From Kordia sp. (GTDB taxonomy: Bacteria > Bacteroidota > Bacteroidia > Flavobacteriales > Flavobacteriaceae), in contig NZ_JAKVBC010000002.1 in assembly GCF_022447245.1 (NCBI RefSeq), positions 1 through 64,000 of the forward strand: a DNA stretch of 64,000 bases. Reading direction: 5' to 3'. Within the stretch, counting starts at the first letter, position 1. Each line of letters opens with the position of its first letter. The position numbers and the translations under genes are program-made. This document shows, in pieces, positions 1-9,744 of the stretch. The notes beneath the pieces are model-generated. The model had not been told where the DNA came from. It did no database searches and saw only the letters and a list, made by a program, of their open reading frames with translations.

Positions 1-2207
1 AACGCTTCCTTTCCATTATTCGAAATCAATAGCTGGTAATTTTTTTGCAAAATAGAAGCAATAAAATGTTGCATTTCATGATGATCTTCTACAATAAGTA
101 TCGTGTGTTTTTGTATGGCTTCTGTGATAGGATTCATACTTGCTGTAATAGCATCCATTGGTGTTGTTACTATTGGAATGATGGTATTTACATAGTCTTT
201 TTGGGCTTTTTTATGTATATCCTCCAATGGAATGCTGACGGTAAATTGACTTCCTTTTTTCACTTCACTTTGTACTGTAATAGTACCGTTCATGAGTTCC
301 ACCAATTCTTTTACCAAAGACAAGCCAATGCCATAACCACCTTCTAGCGGTTTAGAAGTATCTTTACTTTGAAAATAGCGATCAAAGATATGGGGAATAT
401 CTGCTTTTGGAATTCCAATTCCTGTATCCTTTATTTTGATTGATAAGGCGTCTTGTGTGGTAAGCTTCCCGTTTATAGTAATTGTTCCACTAGCAGGCGT
501 GTATTTCATTGAATTGGAAATAAGATTATTGATTACTTTTTCTAGCTTCTTTGTGTCAATGGTAGCATGATAGTTTTCCAAATCTTTACAACAAAAGTGA
601 AAGTGTAGCTTTTTTTGCTGCATTAACGGTAGAAACTTTCGTAGGGTTGTATTCAAAAAAGTATCGATGTCGGTACTTTGTTGGTGAAGTTGGAGTTTTT
701 TAGCTTTTAACTTTGACAAATCTAAAATATCATTCACCAATGTTTTTAACGAAGTGGTATTGTTCATTGCCATTTGTAGCTTCGATTTTGTAATGGCATC
801 CAAAGTTTCTCCATTATTTTGTAAAGCCTGCTCTAAAGGGCCTTCAATAAGTGTGAGTGGTGTCTGCAGCTCATGCGTAATATTTGAAAAGAAGTTTGAC
901 TTTGCCTTGTCCAATTGTTTTAACTGCTTATTTTTTTCAGCAATATTGCGTGCAAATTTTATTCTCTTTCGTCTGTCTCTGTAAATAAAAAAAGCGCTCA
1001 TAACTGCCATTACAAATAATGAAACGACACATAAAATTATTTTGTTCTTTGTGTTATTCTTTTCTTCTGCGAGTACTATATTTTTATCTCTTCTTTCAAT
1101 TTCTAGTAAGGCGCTTTTTTTAAGTTGTTCTTCATTGGAGATCATTTTTTCAAATGAAACAATTTTTTCCAGTATAGCATTCGCCTTTTTGAAAAGTCCC
1201 TTCTATTTATACGCTTCATACAATAAATTTGCTGTCGCTAAATATCTCGGAGAAATACGTTCTTTATATGATAGATCAAAAGCCTTTTCGGCATATTGAA
1301 TTTTTACTTCAATATTATTAGTTTTTCCACTAAGTATTGCTTTTAGGTAATAATAATTTAATAATAAGGCTGTATACTTGGCATCACTACTCAAAACTTT
1401 ATACGCCTTTTTTAAACAGGTTTCCGCCTGTGTCACTTCCTCAATATCCACAAAAATGTGTGCTTTTTCTAAAAATATCATGGCCTGCCTAAAATCGAGC
1501 TTATTTCTTGTGGCAATAACCATTGCTTTTTGAATATGTGCTAAAGCAATTTCTGTATTTTTAAGTTCTCTATTAAATCGCGCACAGCGAAGATACACTA
1601 TAGAAGATACTAATGCAGGATCAATTCCTTTTTTTTCAATATACTTAAATAAATGATCGTATTGTTTAATGGCAAGTTCATAGTTTTTTTGAGTGGCATA
1701 TATACCTGCAGTTATCGTAGTTGCAATTTCACGCTGGAGAAAAAAATAATTAGGATCTTCAATATTTTCAGTTCTTGCAATAACAGCATTAAAATAGTCT
1801 AATGATGTTACCAAATCTCCCAAACCTTTGTAAGCAATTCCCTTTGAACAAGTAGCAGATAAAAATTGTTCTACATATTCTTTTGATTCTTTATTTTTAG
1901 TCAATGCCAAGACTTTGTCACTGTAATAAATAATACTATCATAACTAGCAGTTTTAAGATAATAGGTAGTGAGTGTATGAACCTCAATAATCTTGTTATA
2001 GATTCTAGCAGAGTCAATGGTACTTTTGGCAACACGTAGCATCTCAAACCCTTTGTGAAGTTCTTTTTTGTGCTGAGGTATGAGTGTTGTTTGAAAATTA
2101 CCAGTTTCTGAAGTAGCAAGGTTTTTATTAGAGCAATACACGAAAAAAGGAAACCATAAAACACACCAGAAAATTTGTTTTTTTGATAAGCTTTTGTGAA
2201 ATTTCAT
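1..2207 (-). pseudogene. TPR hybrid sensor histidine kinase, interrupted by an in-frame TAG, 3' part off the window
   Basis: The first 334 codons (2207 to 1203) start with a hydrophobic, lipoprotein-like signal (FFVYCSNKN) and contain TPR-like helical repeats. A TAG at 1205-1203 ends this frame, yet the same frame stays open from 1202 to the window edge. It encodes a coiled stretch, one membrane segment near 1040, an H-box (SNITHELQTPLTLIEG, near 860-900), an N-box (NNLISNSMKY), G1 (DTGIGIP), G2 (GYGIGLSLV) and the start of a receiver domain (ILIVEDHHEM, near 80-110). The receiver and probably an AraC-type output domain continue outside the window. These are the parts of a one-protein hybrid two-component system. 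Either the gene is broken at this one codon, or TAG is read through, or the base is wrong. The N-terminal half alone would be a periplasmic TPR lipoprotein without a kinase. Confidence 0.8.
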
Positions 2208-2255
2208 GAGTAGGTCAAATTGTCAATATCTAATTAAAGATAAATATTTTTTTTG

Positions 2256-2281
2256 ATATATTGTCTTTCAAAACAATATAT
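2256..2281. repeat. Dyad of 9-bp arms upstream of the sensor kinase
   Basis: ATATATTGT at 2256-2264 faces its exact complement ACAATATAT at 2273-2281 across 8 nt, about 50 bp upstream of the kinase start. This could be an operator for a dimeric regulator. The rest of the 2208-2763 gap is AT-rich and I see no gene in it. Confidence 0.4.
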
Positions 2282-2659
2282 ACTTTTCCTACTATTATTT
2301 GAAGTAAGTTAAAACCGTAATATGACAAAAAGTTTTTTTTTAGTGTATAAATAATTGAAAACCTCAATTGATTATGTTTAATCTTTCGGGGGAATTTTAA
2401 AAGAATCGTTAAACAAAAAAAGAACTACATTTCAATAAGTTTTAAAAACTATAAAATTAACTAAGGTAAAACCATAAAATTTTTATTGTTGATTTTTTTT
2501 TGAGAATTGTTATTGGAATAGCAACTAAAAATGACACAAAAAGTTAAGGGAGACAAGCTTTCAGAGTTTAAATATTTTAAAAATATGTTTGACAAATTTA
2601 CCAACAAACATTCTATAAAATATATAAACAAAATTTTGATTTGGTTATTCATTGGAGAC

Positions 2660-2755
2660 ATCCAATGTAAAACGTCAGATTGAGTTTTTTTTCAAGCAAT
2701 GAACACTTCAAATAAATCACAAATGCATCGCCGAAACTGATATTTTACATTGGAT
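2660..2755. repeat. Inverted repeat, 13-bp perfect arms
   Basis: ATCCAATGTAAAA (2660-2672) is exactly complementary to TTTTACATTGGAT (2743-2755), with 70 nt between. A smaller hairpin, ATTGGA/TCCAAT, overlaps the left arm at 2651-2666. It lies directly downstream of the barrel gene that ends at 2764. It could be a small non-autonomous repeat or a 3' end structure. Confidence 0.4.
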
Positions 2756-2763
2756 ATTAATAT

Positions 2764-3816
2764 TTAGAATACATCAAATAATATTCCAAGTGAAATATTA
2801 CGTTGTTCAGTATTTGGACTTTTGAAGATTGGTGATAAGTCGTATTTACAATACAAACTCATGTCGTCCCATCCAATGTAGGCACCAACTCCGTATACAA
2901 AATTGTTGGTATTGAAGTTTCTACGAAATTCCTGATCTACTCGTTCTCCATTTTCTTTGTAACGTAACTTTTGTTTTACAGCCAGATTCACACCTACATA
3001 ACCTCCAACTCCAAACTTAAATTTATTATTAGTGTAGTAACGAATGTATCGATCGGTTTCTTTTTTTCTAGATGGTCCAAATTCAAAGTATAATGGAATC
3101 GTCAAGTTTGTCATTCTGATTTTTGAACGACGCAAATCATTTGGAAACTCTTCCAAGGTTGTCAAATTTTCATTGTCAACAAAGAGGCGATTTCCCGTTG
3201 GTTTTAAGTTGTTATACTGTAAGGTTAATCCGTAGCGAAAACGTACAAAGTTGTGGTTTTTCGCAACACGTGTACTCCATAGAATTCCAAATTCAAAGAA
3301 ACGTGATCCGCCAACTTTATAATCGGAATCTTGCAATGATACGCCATCCTGAATGGCATTATTCAACCCAAAAGCAAATACAATATCTGAGTATGTACGT
3401 CTATCATATCGCAACGCTCTCTTTTTTTTGATGCGTGTATCAAAGAGTTCTCCAAATCGGATGAATGATCCATATTCTTGCACATAGTAATCTGTTAGCA
3501 TTTCGCGCTTTACTTTTGCCATACGATACTCAATCGTTGCTGCTGCTAGTTTTGCCGCTTTCTTTTTTTGTTTTTCGGCTTCTTGTAATGTAATTTCTCC
3601 TTTTTCGTATTTTTCATTTATTTGTTCTACTGAATATTTCAGCGCATCTTTTTCTTCCTGCGTAATAACACGAAGTCGTTCCGCCAGATATTTCTTCTCT
3701 TGCTCTTGTTTGATCGCAGTAGAATCCTGCCTCTTTTTAATTTCTTTTTGTTGCGCCTGCATGGTAAAATTTACACATAGGAATAGCAGGCATAAATACA
3801 AAGTACTTGTTTTCAT
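2764..3816 (-). CDS. Outer membrane beta-barrel protein with a charged N-terminal region
   Basis: The 350-residue protein starts with a clear signal peptide (about residues 1-21, ending MQAQQ). A highly charged Lys/Glu-rich stretch of about 90 residues follows, likely a periplasmic coiled coil, then alternating strands ending in a C-terminal phenylalanine (ILFDVF), as in outer membrane barrels. I do not recognise the family beyond a PorT/OmpA-like barrel. It lies 52 bp downstream of an anti-sigma-like gene and an ECF sigma gene on the same strand, so it may be a target of that sigma factor or the end of its operon; this is inference. Confidence 0.6.
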   Translation of the reverse strand: MKTSTLYLCLLFLCVNFTMQAQQKEIKKRQDSTAIKQEQEKKYLAERLRVITQEEKDALKYSVEQINEKYEKGEITLQEAEKQKKKAAKLAAATIEYRMAKVKREMLTDYYVQEYGSFIRFGELFDTRIKKKRALRYDRRTYSDIVFAFGLNNAIQDGVSLQDSDYKVGGSRFFEFGILWSTRVAKNHNFVRFRYGLTLQYNNLKPTGNRLFVDNENLTTLEEFPNDLRRSKIRMTNLTIPLYFEFGPSRKKETDRYIRYYTNNKFKFGVGGYVGVNLAVKQKLRYKENGERVDQEFRRNFNTNNFVYGVGAYIGWDDMSLYCKYDLSPIFKSPNTEQRNISLGILFDVF

Positions 3817-3868
3817 GTTCGTTTTTTTAATGATGTTTGTTGATGATTTTTTCTAAATTATTGCGCTC

Positions 3869-4645
3869 TCAATCTTCCACAGCAACGGCTCTTTTTTTGA
3901 CTTTTTCTTTGATAAGTTGAAATACTCTTTCTTTGAATGACATGTCTAATTCGTATTCTACGTCGTTTAACAATTCGTCTGCAGTTGCGAATAGTAAGAC
4001 GTCAACATTTTCTTCTTTAATGTCTAATTCTCGTAATGATTGTTGTGCTTCTTGAAGCAATTGATCAATTTCTGCATTGGTCACTGATACTTTTTCTTCT
4101 TGTAACAATGCAACTATTGATTCTTTTAGTGTTGAATCAGTATTGGCAATTACTTCTTTTTGCGCGATTACTGTTTCTATTTTTGGTTGAATTTCTTTTT
4201 CTTTAATTGTAACTTCTTTTGGCAATTCCACTATCATTTGTTTTTTTGATTGTGGCACAATATTATTTTCTATTACTTTCTCTTTGCGATTGTTTGAAGC
4301 TTTTTCTTCAATGGCAATTTGTGTATTGTTTACGATTTCTTTCTGTTCTTTTTCTTCTAGTTTTGGATTGATGGTGTTTTGTAAATTTTCTTTTTTAATG
4401 ATTGATTTTGAAGTATTATCTTCTTTTACAATCATGTCATCTCCAAGGTTCACAGTCGATTTGGCAAACATAAACACCAACATACTTATCAACAAAGCCA
4501 AACATGCAGCGTACACATAGTAAAACTTCTGTTTTCTATTTTTTTGATTGTTTGCATCTAGTTGTCCTGCGAGTTTTTCCCACGAATTTTCAGATGCTGT
4601 CAACCTACGCTCTTCTAATATGTCTTTAATTTCATGCGATTTCAT
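3869..4645 (-). CDS. Anti-sigma-like single-pass membrane protein
   Basis: 258 residues. The cytoplasmic N-terminus (SHEIKDILEERRLTASENSWEKLAGQLD) resembles flavobacterial anti-sigma regions. One membrane helix follows at about residues 43-62, then a long, low-complexity periplasmic part rich in Lys/Glu/Ile. The start overlaps the end of the upstream ECF sigma gene by 14 bp, which suggests translational coupling and a sigma/anti-sigma pair. No catalytic motif is visible. Confidence 0.6.
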   Translation of the reverse strand: MKSHEIKDILEERRLTASENSWEKLAGQLDANNQKNRKQKFYYVYAACLALLISMLVFMFAKSTVNLGDDMIVKEDNTSKSIIKKENLQNTINPKLEEKEQKEIVNNTQIAIEEKASNNRKEKVIENNIVPQSKKQMIVELPKEVTIKEKEIQPKIETVIAQKEVIANTDSTLKESIVALLQEEKVSVTNAEIDQLLQEAQQSLRELDIKEENVDVLLFATADELLNDVEYELDMSFKERVFQLIKEKVKKRAVAVED

Positions 4646-5195
4646 TAGCTCTGTTTTTTTTTGATCGTAGTCGTGTTTGAAGCGTCTTTTTAGCTTTGAA
4701 TAGCTGCGACTTTGATGTACTCACAGAAATATTGAGCATTTCAGCAATTTCTTGGTGCTTGTAGCCTTCTATTTCATACAAGTTGAATACAATTTTATAG
4801 CCTTGCGGCAAGGCATCTATTGCTTTTTGGATTTCTTCGACGCCAGCATTTACATTTACTTCACAGTCGGTGATTTTTGTGTAGCTTTCATTTTCTTCTA
4901 CTGAAACGAGCGGATTCTTTTTTCGGAGAAAGGATATGGATTCTCTGACCATAATTCTTCGAATCCAACCTTCAAAACTTCCTTTGTTTTCGTAGCTTTT
5001 CAATTGTGTAAATACTTTGAAAAATCCTGAAAGCATTACTTCTTCGGCATCGTGAACGTTTGCAATGTAATACCTACAAACACTCAACATTTTTGGTGCA
5101 TGTTGCGCATATAACGATTGCTGCGCTTTTCGGTCATTGCGCTTTGCTCGTTTTATGAGTTGTGCTTCTTGTAGATGTAATTGAATAACTTTCAC
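4632..5195 (-). CDS. ECF-type RNA polymerase sigma factor
   Basis: 187 residues. Region 2 spans about 25-95, with a diverged 2.2 segment (DAEEVMLSGFFKVF) and the 2.4 helix (FEGWIRRIMVRESISFLRK). Region 4 is a helix-turn-helix near residues 120-175 (GYKHQEIAEMLNISVSTSKS). It redirects core RNA polymerase to a small set of promoters. Its end overlaps the anti-sigma-like gene, the usual control partner of such sigmas. Confidence 0.88.
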   Translation of the reverse strand: MKVIQLHLQEAQLIKRAKRNDRKAQQSLYAQHAPKMLSVCRYYIANVHDAEEVMLSGFFKVFTQLKSYENKGSFEGWIRRIMVRESISFLRKKNPLVSVEENESYTKITDCEVNVNAGVEEIQKAIDALPQGYKIVFNLYEIEGYKHQEIAEMLNISVSTSKSQLFKAKKTLQTRLRSKKNRANEIA

Positions 5196-5264
5196 TATGC
5201 AGGTTGTTTTCTATTAATATAGACGCAAATTTTATGCAAATGGTTGCCTGCGTGTGAAAAAAAA

Positions 5265-6242
5265 TTATTTTTTTCTGTCAATCACGTAATTTACCATCAA
5301 TTCTAAGGAATCTTTATATGTGGATTTCGGATAGGCTTTAAGCAGTTCGAGTGCTTTTTCTTGGTAAGCTTTCATTTGATTAATTGCATACTCTAATCCG
5401 CCATTTTTTTTCACAAAGTCAATAACTTCTTTGACTCTTTTTTTGTCTTTATTATGATTTTTGACAGAATTAATTGCCCATTTTTTTTCTTCTTTTGAGC
5501 AATGATTCAATGCATAAATCAACGGAAGTGTCATTTTTTGTTCTTTGATATCAATTCCTGTTGGCTTTCCAATTTGTGTTTCTCCGTAATCAAATAAATC
5601 ATCTTTTATTTGAAATGCCATTCCAATAAATTCTCCGAACAAACGCATCCGTTCCACTTCTTCTTCAGGAGCATTTACAGATTGTGCTCCCATAGCACAA
5701 CATGCTGCAACAAGTGTTGCCGTTTTTTGTCGGATGATTTCATAGTAGATTTCTTCCGTAATATCTAATCTACGTGCTTTTTCAATTTGGAGTAATTCTC
5801 CTTCACTCATTTCTCGAACTGCTACAGAGATAATTCGCAACAAATCAAAATCACCATTATCAATAGACAATAGCAATCCTTTAGACAATAAATAATCACC
5901 TACTAATACAGCAATTTTATTTTTCCATAGGGCATTAATCGAGAAAAAGCCTCTTCGCCTGTTAGAATCATCTACCACATCATCATGGACTAACGTTGCT
6001 GTATGAATCAGTTCTATTACAGAAGCGCCACGATATGTACGTTCATTTACCAATCCTTCTGACACCATTTTTGAAACCAAAAAGATAAACATAGGACGCA
6101 TTTGCTTCCCTTTCCTATTTACGATGTAATGTGTAATTCTATTCAGTAAAGCGACTTTCGAAGTCATTGAATTGGAAAACTTTTTTTCAAAAAGTTCCAT
6201 TTCCTTTACAATGGGTTGTTTTATCTGCGAAACTACTTTCAT
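5265..6242 (-). CDS. All-trans polyprenyl diphosphate synthase
   Basis: 325 residues, full length for the family. It has both aspartate-rich motifs: the first at about residue 86 (LVHDDVVDDSNRRRG) and the second at about 213 (QIKDDLFDYGETQIGKP). These bind Mg-diphosphate during head-to-tail condensation of isopentenyl diphosphate onto an allylic primer. In flavobacteria this enzyme most likely makes the side chain of menaquinone; product chain length cannot be read from the sequence. It sits 69 bp upstream of the sigma gene on the same strand. Confidence 0.9.
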   Translation of the reverse strand: MKVVSQIKQPIVKEMELFEKKFSNSMTSKVALLNRITHYIVNRKGKQMRPMFIFLVSKMVSEGLVNERTYRGASVIELIHTATLVHDDVVDDSNRRRGFFSINALWKNKIAVLVGDYLLSKGLLLSIDNGDFDLLRIISVAVREMSEGELLQIEKARRLDITEEIYYEIIRQKTATLVAACCAMGAQSVNAPEEEVERMRLFGEFIGMAFQIKDDLFDYGETQIGKPTGIDIKEQKMTLPLIYALNHCSKEEKKWAINSVKNHNKDKKRVKEVIDFVKKNGGLEYAINQMKAYQEKALELLKAYPKSTYKDSLELMVNYVIDRKK

Positions 6243-6532
6243 TATGGTGCAAAGATATTAACTAATTCTATGATTTTTAACCTTTTTAACAAGATTCGAA
6301 CACTTGTATATGTAAATCATTGTATTATTTCAATTGTTTAGAATATAGTTGTGTAAAGATCATTATGCTTTGTTCTTTTATTGTTTTATAACTTTTCAGA
6401 TTTTTTTTAAAGAGTTGTCATTTTTAAAACTGTTATACTGTTATACTGTGTGAAATATAAAAATACAAATAGAAGGCTAGAGTTGTATATTTTTTCATAA
6501 CTTTATGTTGTTTAACACATAAAGCCTTGATT

Positions 6533-7657
6533 ATGAAGAAAAATACTTTTTTATTATTATTACTTAGCTTTCAACTCGGATTTTCACAACTCACTGAAGA
6601 TTTTGAATCTAGTACGACAATTCCGGCAGGATGGACAAGTTTTATTGGAACCAATGGTTTGGGAACTGTTCAAAATTGGCAAATAAATGATGCTGCAACC
6701 AATAATGTTGCTTTCGTTACTTGGGAAGCTGTTGTAGGTGGAAATGCTGAAGATTGGTTGGTAACACCACAATTTACTGTTGACGCCACTAACTTCATAC
6801 TTTCCTTTGATCAATCGGATAGTTTTGCAACAGATTATGGTTCTACATTTACAATTAGAGTTTCTACAGGTATGAGTCAAACCACTCATGCAGATTTTGT
6901 CATTGTAGACACACAAACTGAAGCTGATGTTTGGTCTGGAGGACCTTTGGCGCAACACACAGTTGATTTGTCTGCTTATGTTGGACAAGCTATTTATGTA
7001 GCTTTTGTTCTGGAACAAAACGATGGTGACCGTTGGATTATTGATAACGTAGATATGATTGCTGATGCTACTGCACCAGACCCTGCTACGACTCCAACTC
7101 CAGCAGATACGGCAACTGGTGTTGTTATTGATCCTGCGGATGACAATATGGATGGAAGTCCTGATAATTCTGTAACTTTTGCCTGGGAAGCTGCAGTAAC
7201 TGGTGATGCAGCAACTGCTTACGATGTATATTTAGGAGATTCTCCAGGAACACTCAATTTATTGGGAACACTTGGTAACACTACTGTAGACATTACAGGA
7301 ATGGAATATTCAACTTTATATTACTGGCAAATTGTAGCAAAAAATGTTGGTGGAGAAGCTGTCAATTCTCCGGTTTGGAGCTTTACAACGCAATCTGATC
7401 CATTATCTGTGGAAGAGGTTAATACAGATAGTTTTAAGTATTATCCAAATCCAACTACTGGAATTGTACAGTTTGATAGTACACAACCAATTACTAATTT
7501 AGAAGTTATTAATTTATTTGGGCAGCAAGTAATTCGTGTTGACGAAACTGTTTTAGCTCATCGTCAAATAGATATTTCTTCGTTTAAAGCAGGAACTTAT
7601 ATTATGGTTGTTACTATTGGTGATTCTGTAAGTTCTTATAAAGTCGTCAAACAATAA
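6533..7657 (+). CDS. Secreted T9SS protein with choice-of-anchor (cleaved adhesin-like) domain
   Basis: 374 residues from the ATG at 6533; a TTG two codons earlier is less likely. Signal peptide is about residues 1-18 (LLLLLSFQLGFSQ). A jelly-roll choice-of-anchor J/cleaved adhesin domain follows (about 20-175, with DWLVTPQF and DRWIIDNVDM), then a fibronectin type III-like module (about 180-290), and a C-terminal Por sorting tail of about 75 residues (YYPNPTTGIVQF, GTYIMVV, KVVKQ). The protein would cross the outer membrane by type IX secretion and be anchored or released. Its binding target is unknown. Confidence 0.8.
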   Translation: MKKNTFLLLLLSFQLGFSQLTEDFESSTTIPAGWTSFIGTNGLGTVQNWQINDAATNNVAFVTWEAVVGGNAEDWLVTPQFTVDATNFILSFDQSDSFATDYGSTFTIRVSTGMSQTTHADFVIVDTQTEADVWSGGPLAQHTVDLSAYVGQAIYVAFVLEQNDGDRWIIDNVDMIADATAPDPATTPTPADTATGVVIDPADDNMDGSPDNSVTFAWEAAVTGDAATAYDVYLGDSPGTLNLLGTLGNTTVDITGMEYSTLYYWQIVAKNVGGEAVNSPVWSFTTQSDPLSVEEVNTDSFKYYPNPTTGIVQFDSTQPITNLEVINLFGQQVIRVDETVLAHRQIDISSFKAGTYIMVVTIGDSVSSYKVVKQ

Positions 7658-7681
7658 GTTAAATTATTTATAAAAATATAG

Positions 7682-7716
7682 AAAGCCTTTAAAGTCGTTA
7701 CTTTAAAGGCTTTTTT
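7682..7716 (+). terminator. Intrinsic terminator after the T9SS gene
   Basis: AAAGCCTTTAAAGT pairs with ACTTTAAAGGCTTT across a 4-nt loop and runs into T7. It lies 25 nt past the stop codon. Confidence 0.85.
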
Positions 7717-7803
7717 TGTTGGACTTTCTTAGACTTGTTAAGTATTTTTAAAATATATTTTTTTATTAGAAATTTAATTGATTTTCATATAACTTACCAT
7801 GTA

Positions 7804-8835
7804 CTATTCTTTATTTGCCAATTGTCCGCAGGCAGCATCAATATCTTTTCCTCTTGATCGTCTTACAGTTACGGTAATTCCATTTTGTTCTAATGAATCT
7901 ACATAACGATCGATTGCTTTGTTGCTGGCTTGTTGGAATTCTCCATCGTCAATAGGATTGTATTCAATGAGATTGACTTTACTTGGAACATCTTTACAAA
8001 ACTTCACTAAGGCATTGATATCTTTTTGCTGATCGTTGATTCCGTCCCATACTACATATTCGTAGGTAATTTTATTCTTTGTTTTATCATACCAGTATGC
8101 CAATGCTTCTTTTAAATCTTTTAACGGAAAGTGTTGATTGAATGGCATGATAGACGTTCTCACCTCATCAATTGCTGAATGCAACGAAACAGCCAATTTG
8201 AATTTGACTTCATCATCTGCCATTTTTTTGATCATTTTTGGCACACCAGAAGTAGATACTGTAATTCGTTTTGGAGACATTCCTAAACCTTCATCTGAAG
8301 TTATTTTATCAATTGCCTTTAGCACATTGTTGTAATTCATCAAAGGTTCTCCCATTCCCATGAATACAATATTTGATAAAGGTCTGTTATGATATAATCT
8401 GCTTTCGCGATCAATAGCAACTACCTGATCATAGATTTCATCAGGATTTAGGTTTCGCATACGCTTTAATCTTGCAGTAGCACAGAATTTACAGTCTAAA
8501 CTACAACCTACTTGACTTGACACACAAGCTGTTGTTCGTGTTGCTGTGGGAATTAAAACAGACTCCACAATCAATCCGTCATGCAAGCGTACTGCATTTT
8601 TGATCGTACCATCATTACTACGTTGCATTTTGTCCACACGAATGTGATTGATGACAAAGTTTTCTTCCAGCATTTGACGCGTACTTTTAGAAATATTAGT
8701 CATATCTTCAAATTGATGTGCGCCTTTTTGCCACAACCATTCATAGACTTGATTTCCACGAAACGCCTTATCTCCTTGCGATACAAAAAATTCTCGAAGT
8801 TGTTCTTTTGTCAACGCGCGTATGTCTTTCCTCAT
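7804..8835 (-). CDS. rlmN: 23S rRNA (adenine2503-C2)-methyltransferase RlmN
   Basis: 343 residues from the second ATG (8835); an ATG 9 bp upstream is possible. It has the radical SAM cluster motif CSLDCKFC (about residues 114-121) and two conserved cysteines needed for the methyl-transfer mechanism (TACVSSQVG near 105 and DAACGQL near the C-terminus). The enzyme methylates C2 of A2503 in 23S rRNA and A37 in some tRNAs. Length and motifs are complete. Confidence 0.95.
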   Translation of the reverse strand: MRKDIRALTKEQLREFFVSQGDKAFRGNQVYEWLWQKGAHQFEDMTNISKSTRQMLEENFVINHIRVDKMQRSNDGTIKNAVRLHDGLIVESVLIPTATRTTACVSSQVGCSLDCKFCATARLKRMRNLNPDEIYDQVVAIDRESRLYHNRPLSNIVFMGMGEPLMNYNNVLKAIDKITSDEGLGMSPKRITVSTSGVPKMIKKMADDEVKFKLAVSLHSAIDEVRTSIMPFNQHFPLKDLKEALAYWYDKTKNKITYEYVVWDGINDQQKDINALVKFCKDVPSKVNLIEYNPIDDGEFQQASNKAIDRYVDSLEQNGITVTVRRSRGKDIDAACGQLANKE

Positions 8836-8939
8836 TGCTTGCATGCTGCAAAAATAGGGAGAATTTACGAGTTTACAGATTTGTTAGCACATCAATATAA
8901 TATTCACAAAATGAAACAATAAAACCATCAAACCAGACT

Positions 8940-9486
8940 TTATCTTTTTTTAATTTCGATCATCAATTCAAAATCAGCTATTGTTAGACCTTCTACGCCC
9001 GCGACTCCAATAACTACTTCGTAAGGTCAATTAATTGCATTTAAGCGTACTTTTTGTGTATGATCCTGAGTTTTCCCAAGCCTTTTACGATCCCATTTAT
9101 AATCAGCTTCACAAGTAACACAACTGTTCAAATTTGTTGGTAATTGCTCGTTATTGACACCAACTTGATAAACATATAGACTAAAGTTATGTTTTTTGTT
9201 TTTTGGAATGACTTTGGTAAACATTTCTGAACGTCTTGGAATCGCTGTTGTATAAAACACATGGTTTCCAGAGAATTTTTGATTTTTGGTAGCAGGAAAA
9301 CAAGCAACACTACTATTAGCTGCCCAAGATAAATCTGTCATCTTTTATACATCAGCTAAAGTTCTTGGCTGCGAAACTGTCCAGTTTGCTTTGTTTCTAT
9401 ATAAGTTATTTCTGTGTTGTGATTTTGCCCGAAGCTACAGGGCATCATGAACATATAGCAACAAATAAGAAGTATATTTTTTTCAT
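8940..9486 (-). pseudogene. Decayed gene for a small secreted protein
   Basis: An ATG at 9486 begins a signal peptide (MKKIYFLFVAICS) that meets a TGA at 9447-9445. A frame change follows. The next frame reads a plausible protein (NLYRNKANWTVSQPRTLADV), then TAA at 9347-9345, then about 100 open codons (MTDLSWAANSSVACF ...), then TGA at 9029-9027, and finally 31 more sensible codons (PYEVVIGVAGVEGLTIAD ...) to TAA at 8942-8940. At least four lesions in one reading path argue for a true pseudogene. The family is not recognised. Confidence 0.65.
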
Positions 9487-9684
9487 TGTGTGATGGTTAT
9501 AGTGATTTTTACAGAATGCATGTTATATCCAATGCACATTCTACGTAGTAAAGTAGGTAAAAACATATTTTTTGGAATTTAGCTTGTATTTTTGGCTTGT
9601 AATTTCTACAAATTACTAAACACAAACCTAGTTGCTTGTTTCAACACGTCTTTTGTAGACTTTCATTCTTTCCATTCATGTCAA

Positions 9685-9718
9685 GAAAAAACAAAATCCT
9701 GCCGGAAGACAGGATTTT
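9685..9718 (-). terminator. Intrinsic terminator downstream of queA
   Basis: AAAATCCTG (9693-9701) pairs with CAGGATTTT (9710-9718) across an 8-nt loop. Read on the minus strand it leads into a T-rich run, 27 nt after the queA stop. Confidence 0.75.
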
Positions 9719-9744
9719 TGAATATATTTTATGTGTTTTCTTTT

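Noticed and set aside
2461-2661. ORF of 66 codons in the 2.2-2.8 kb gap
   Set aside because: Low-complexity AT-rich sequence, no plausible start context, overlaps the inverted repeat.
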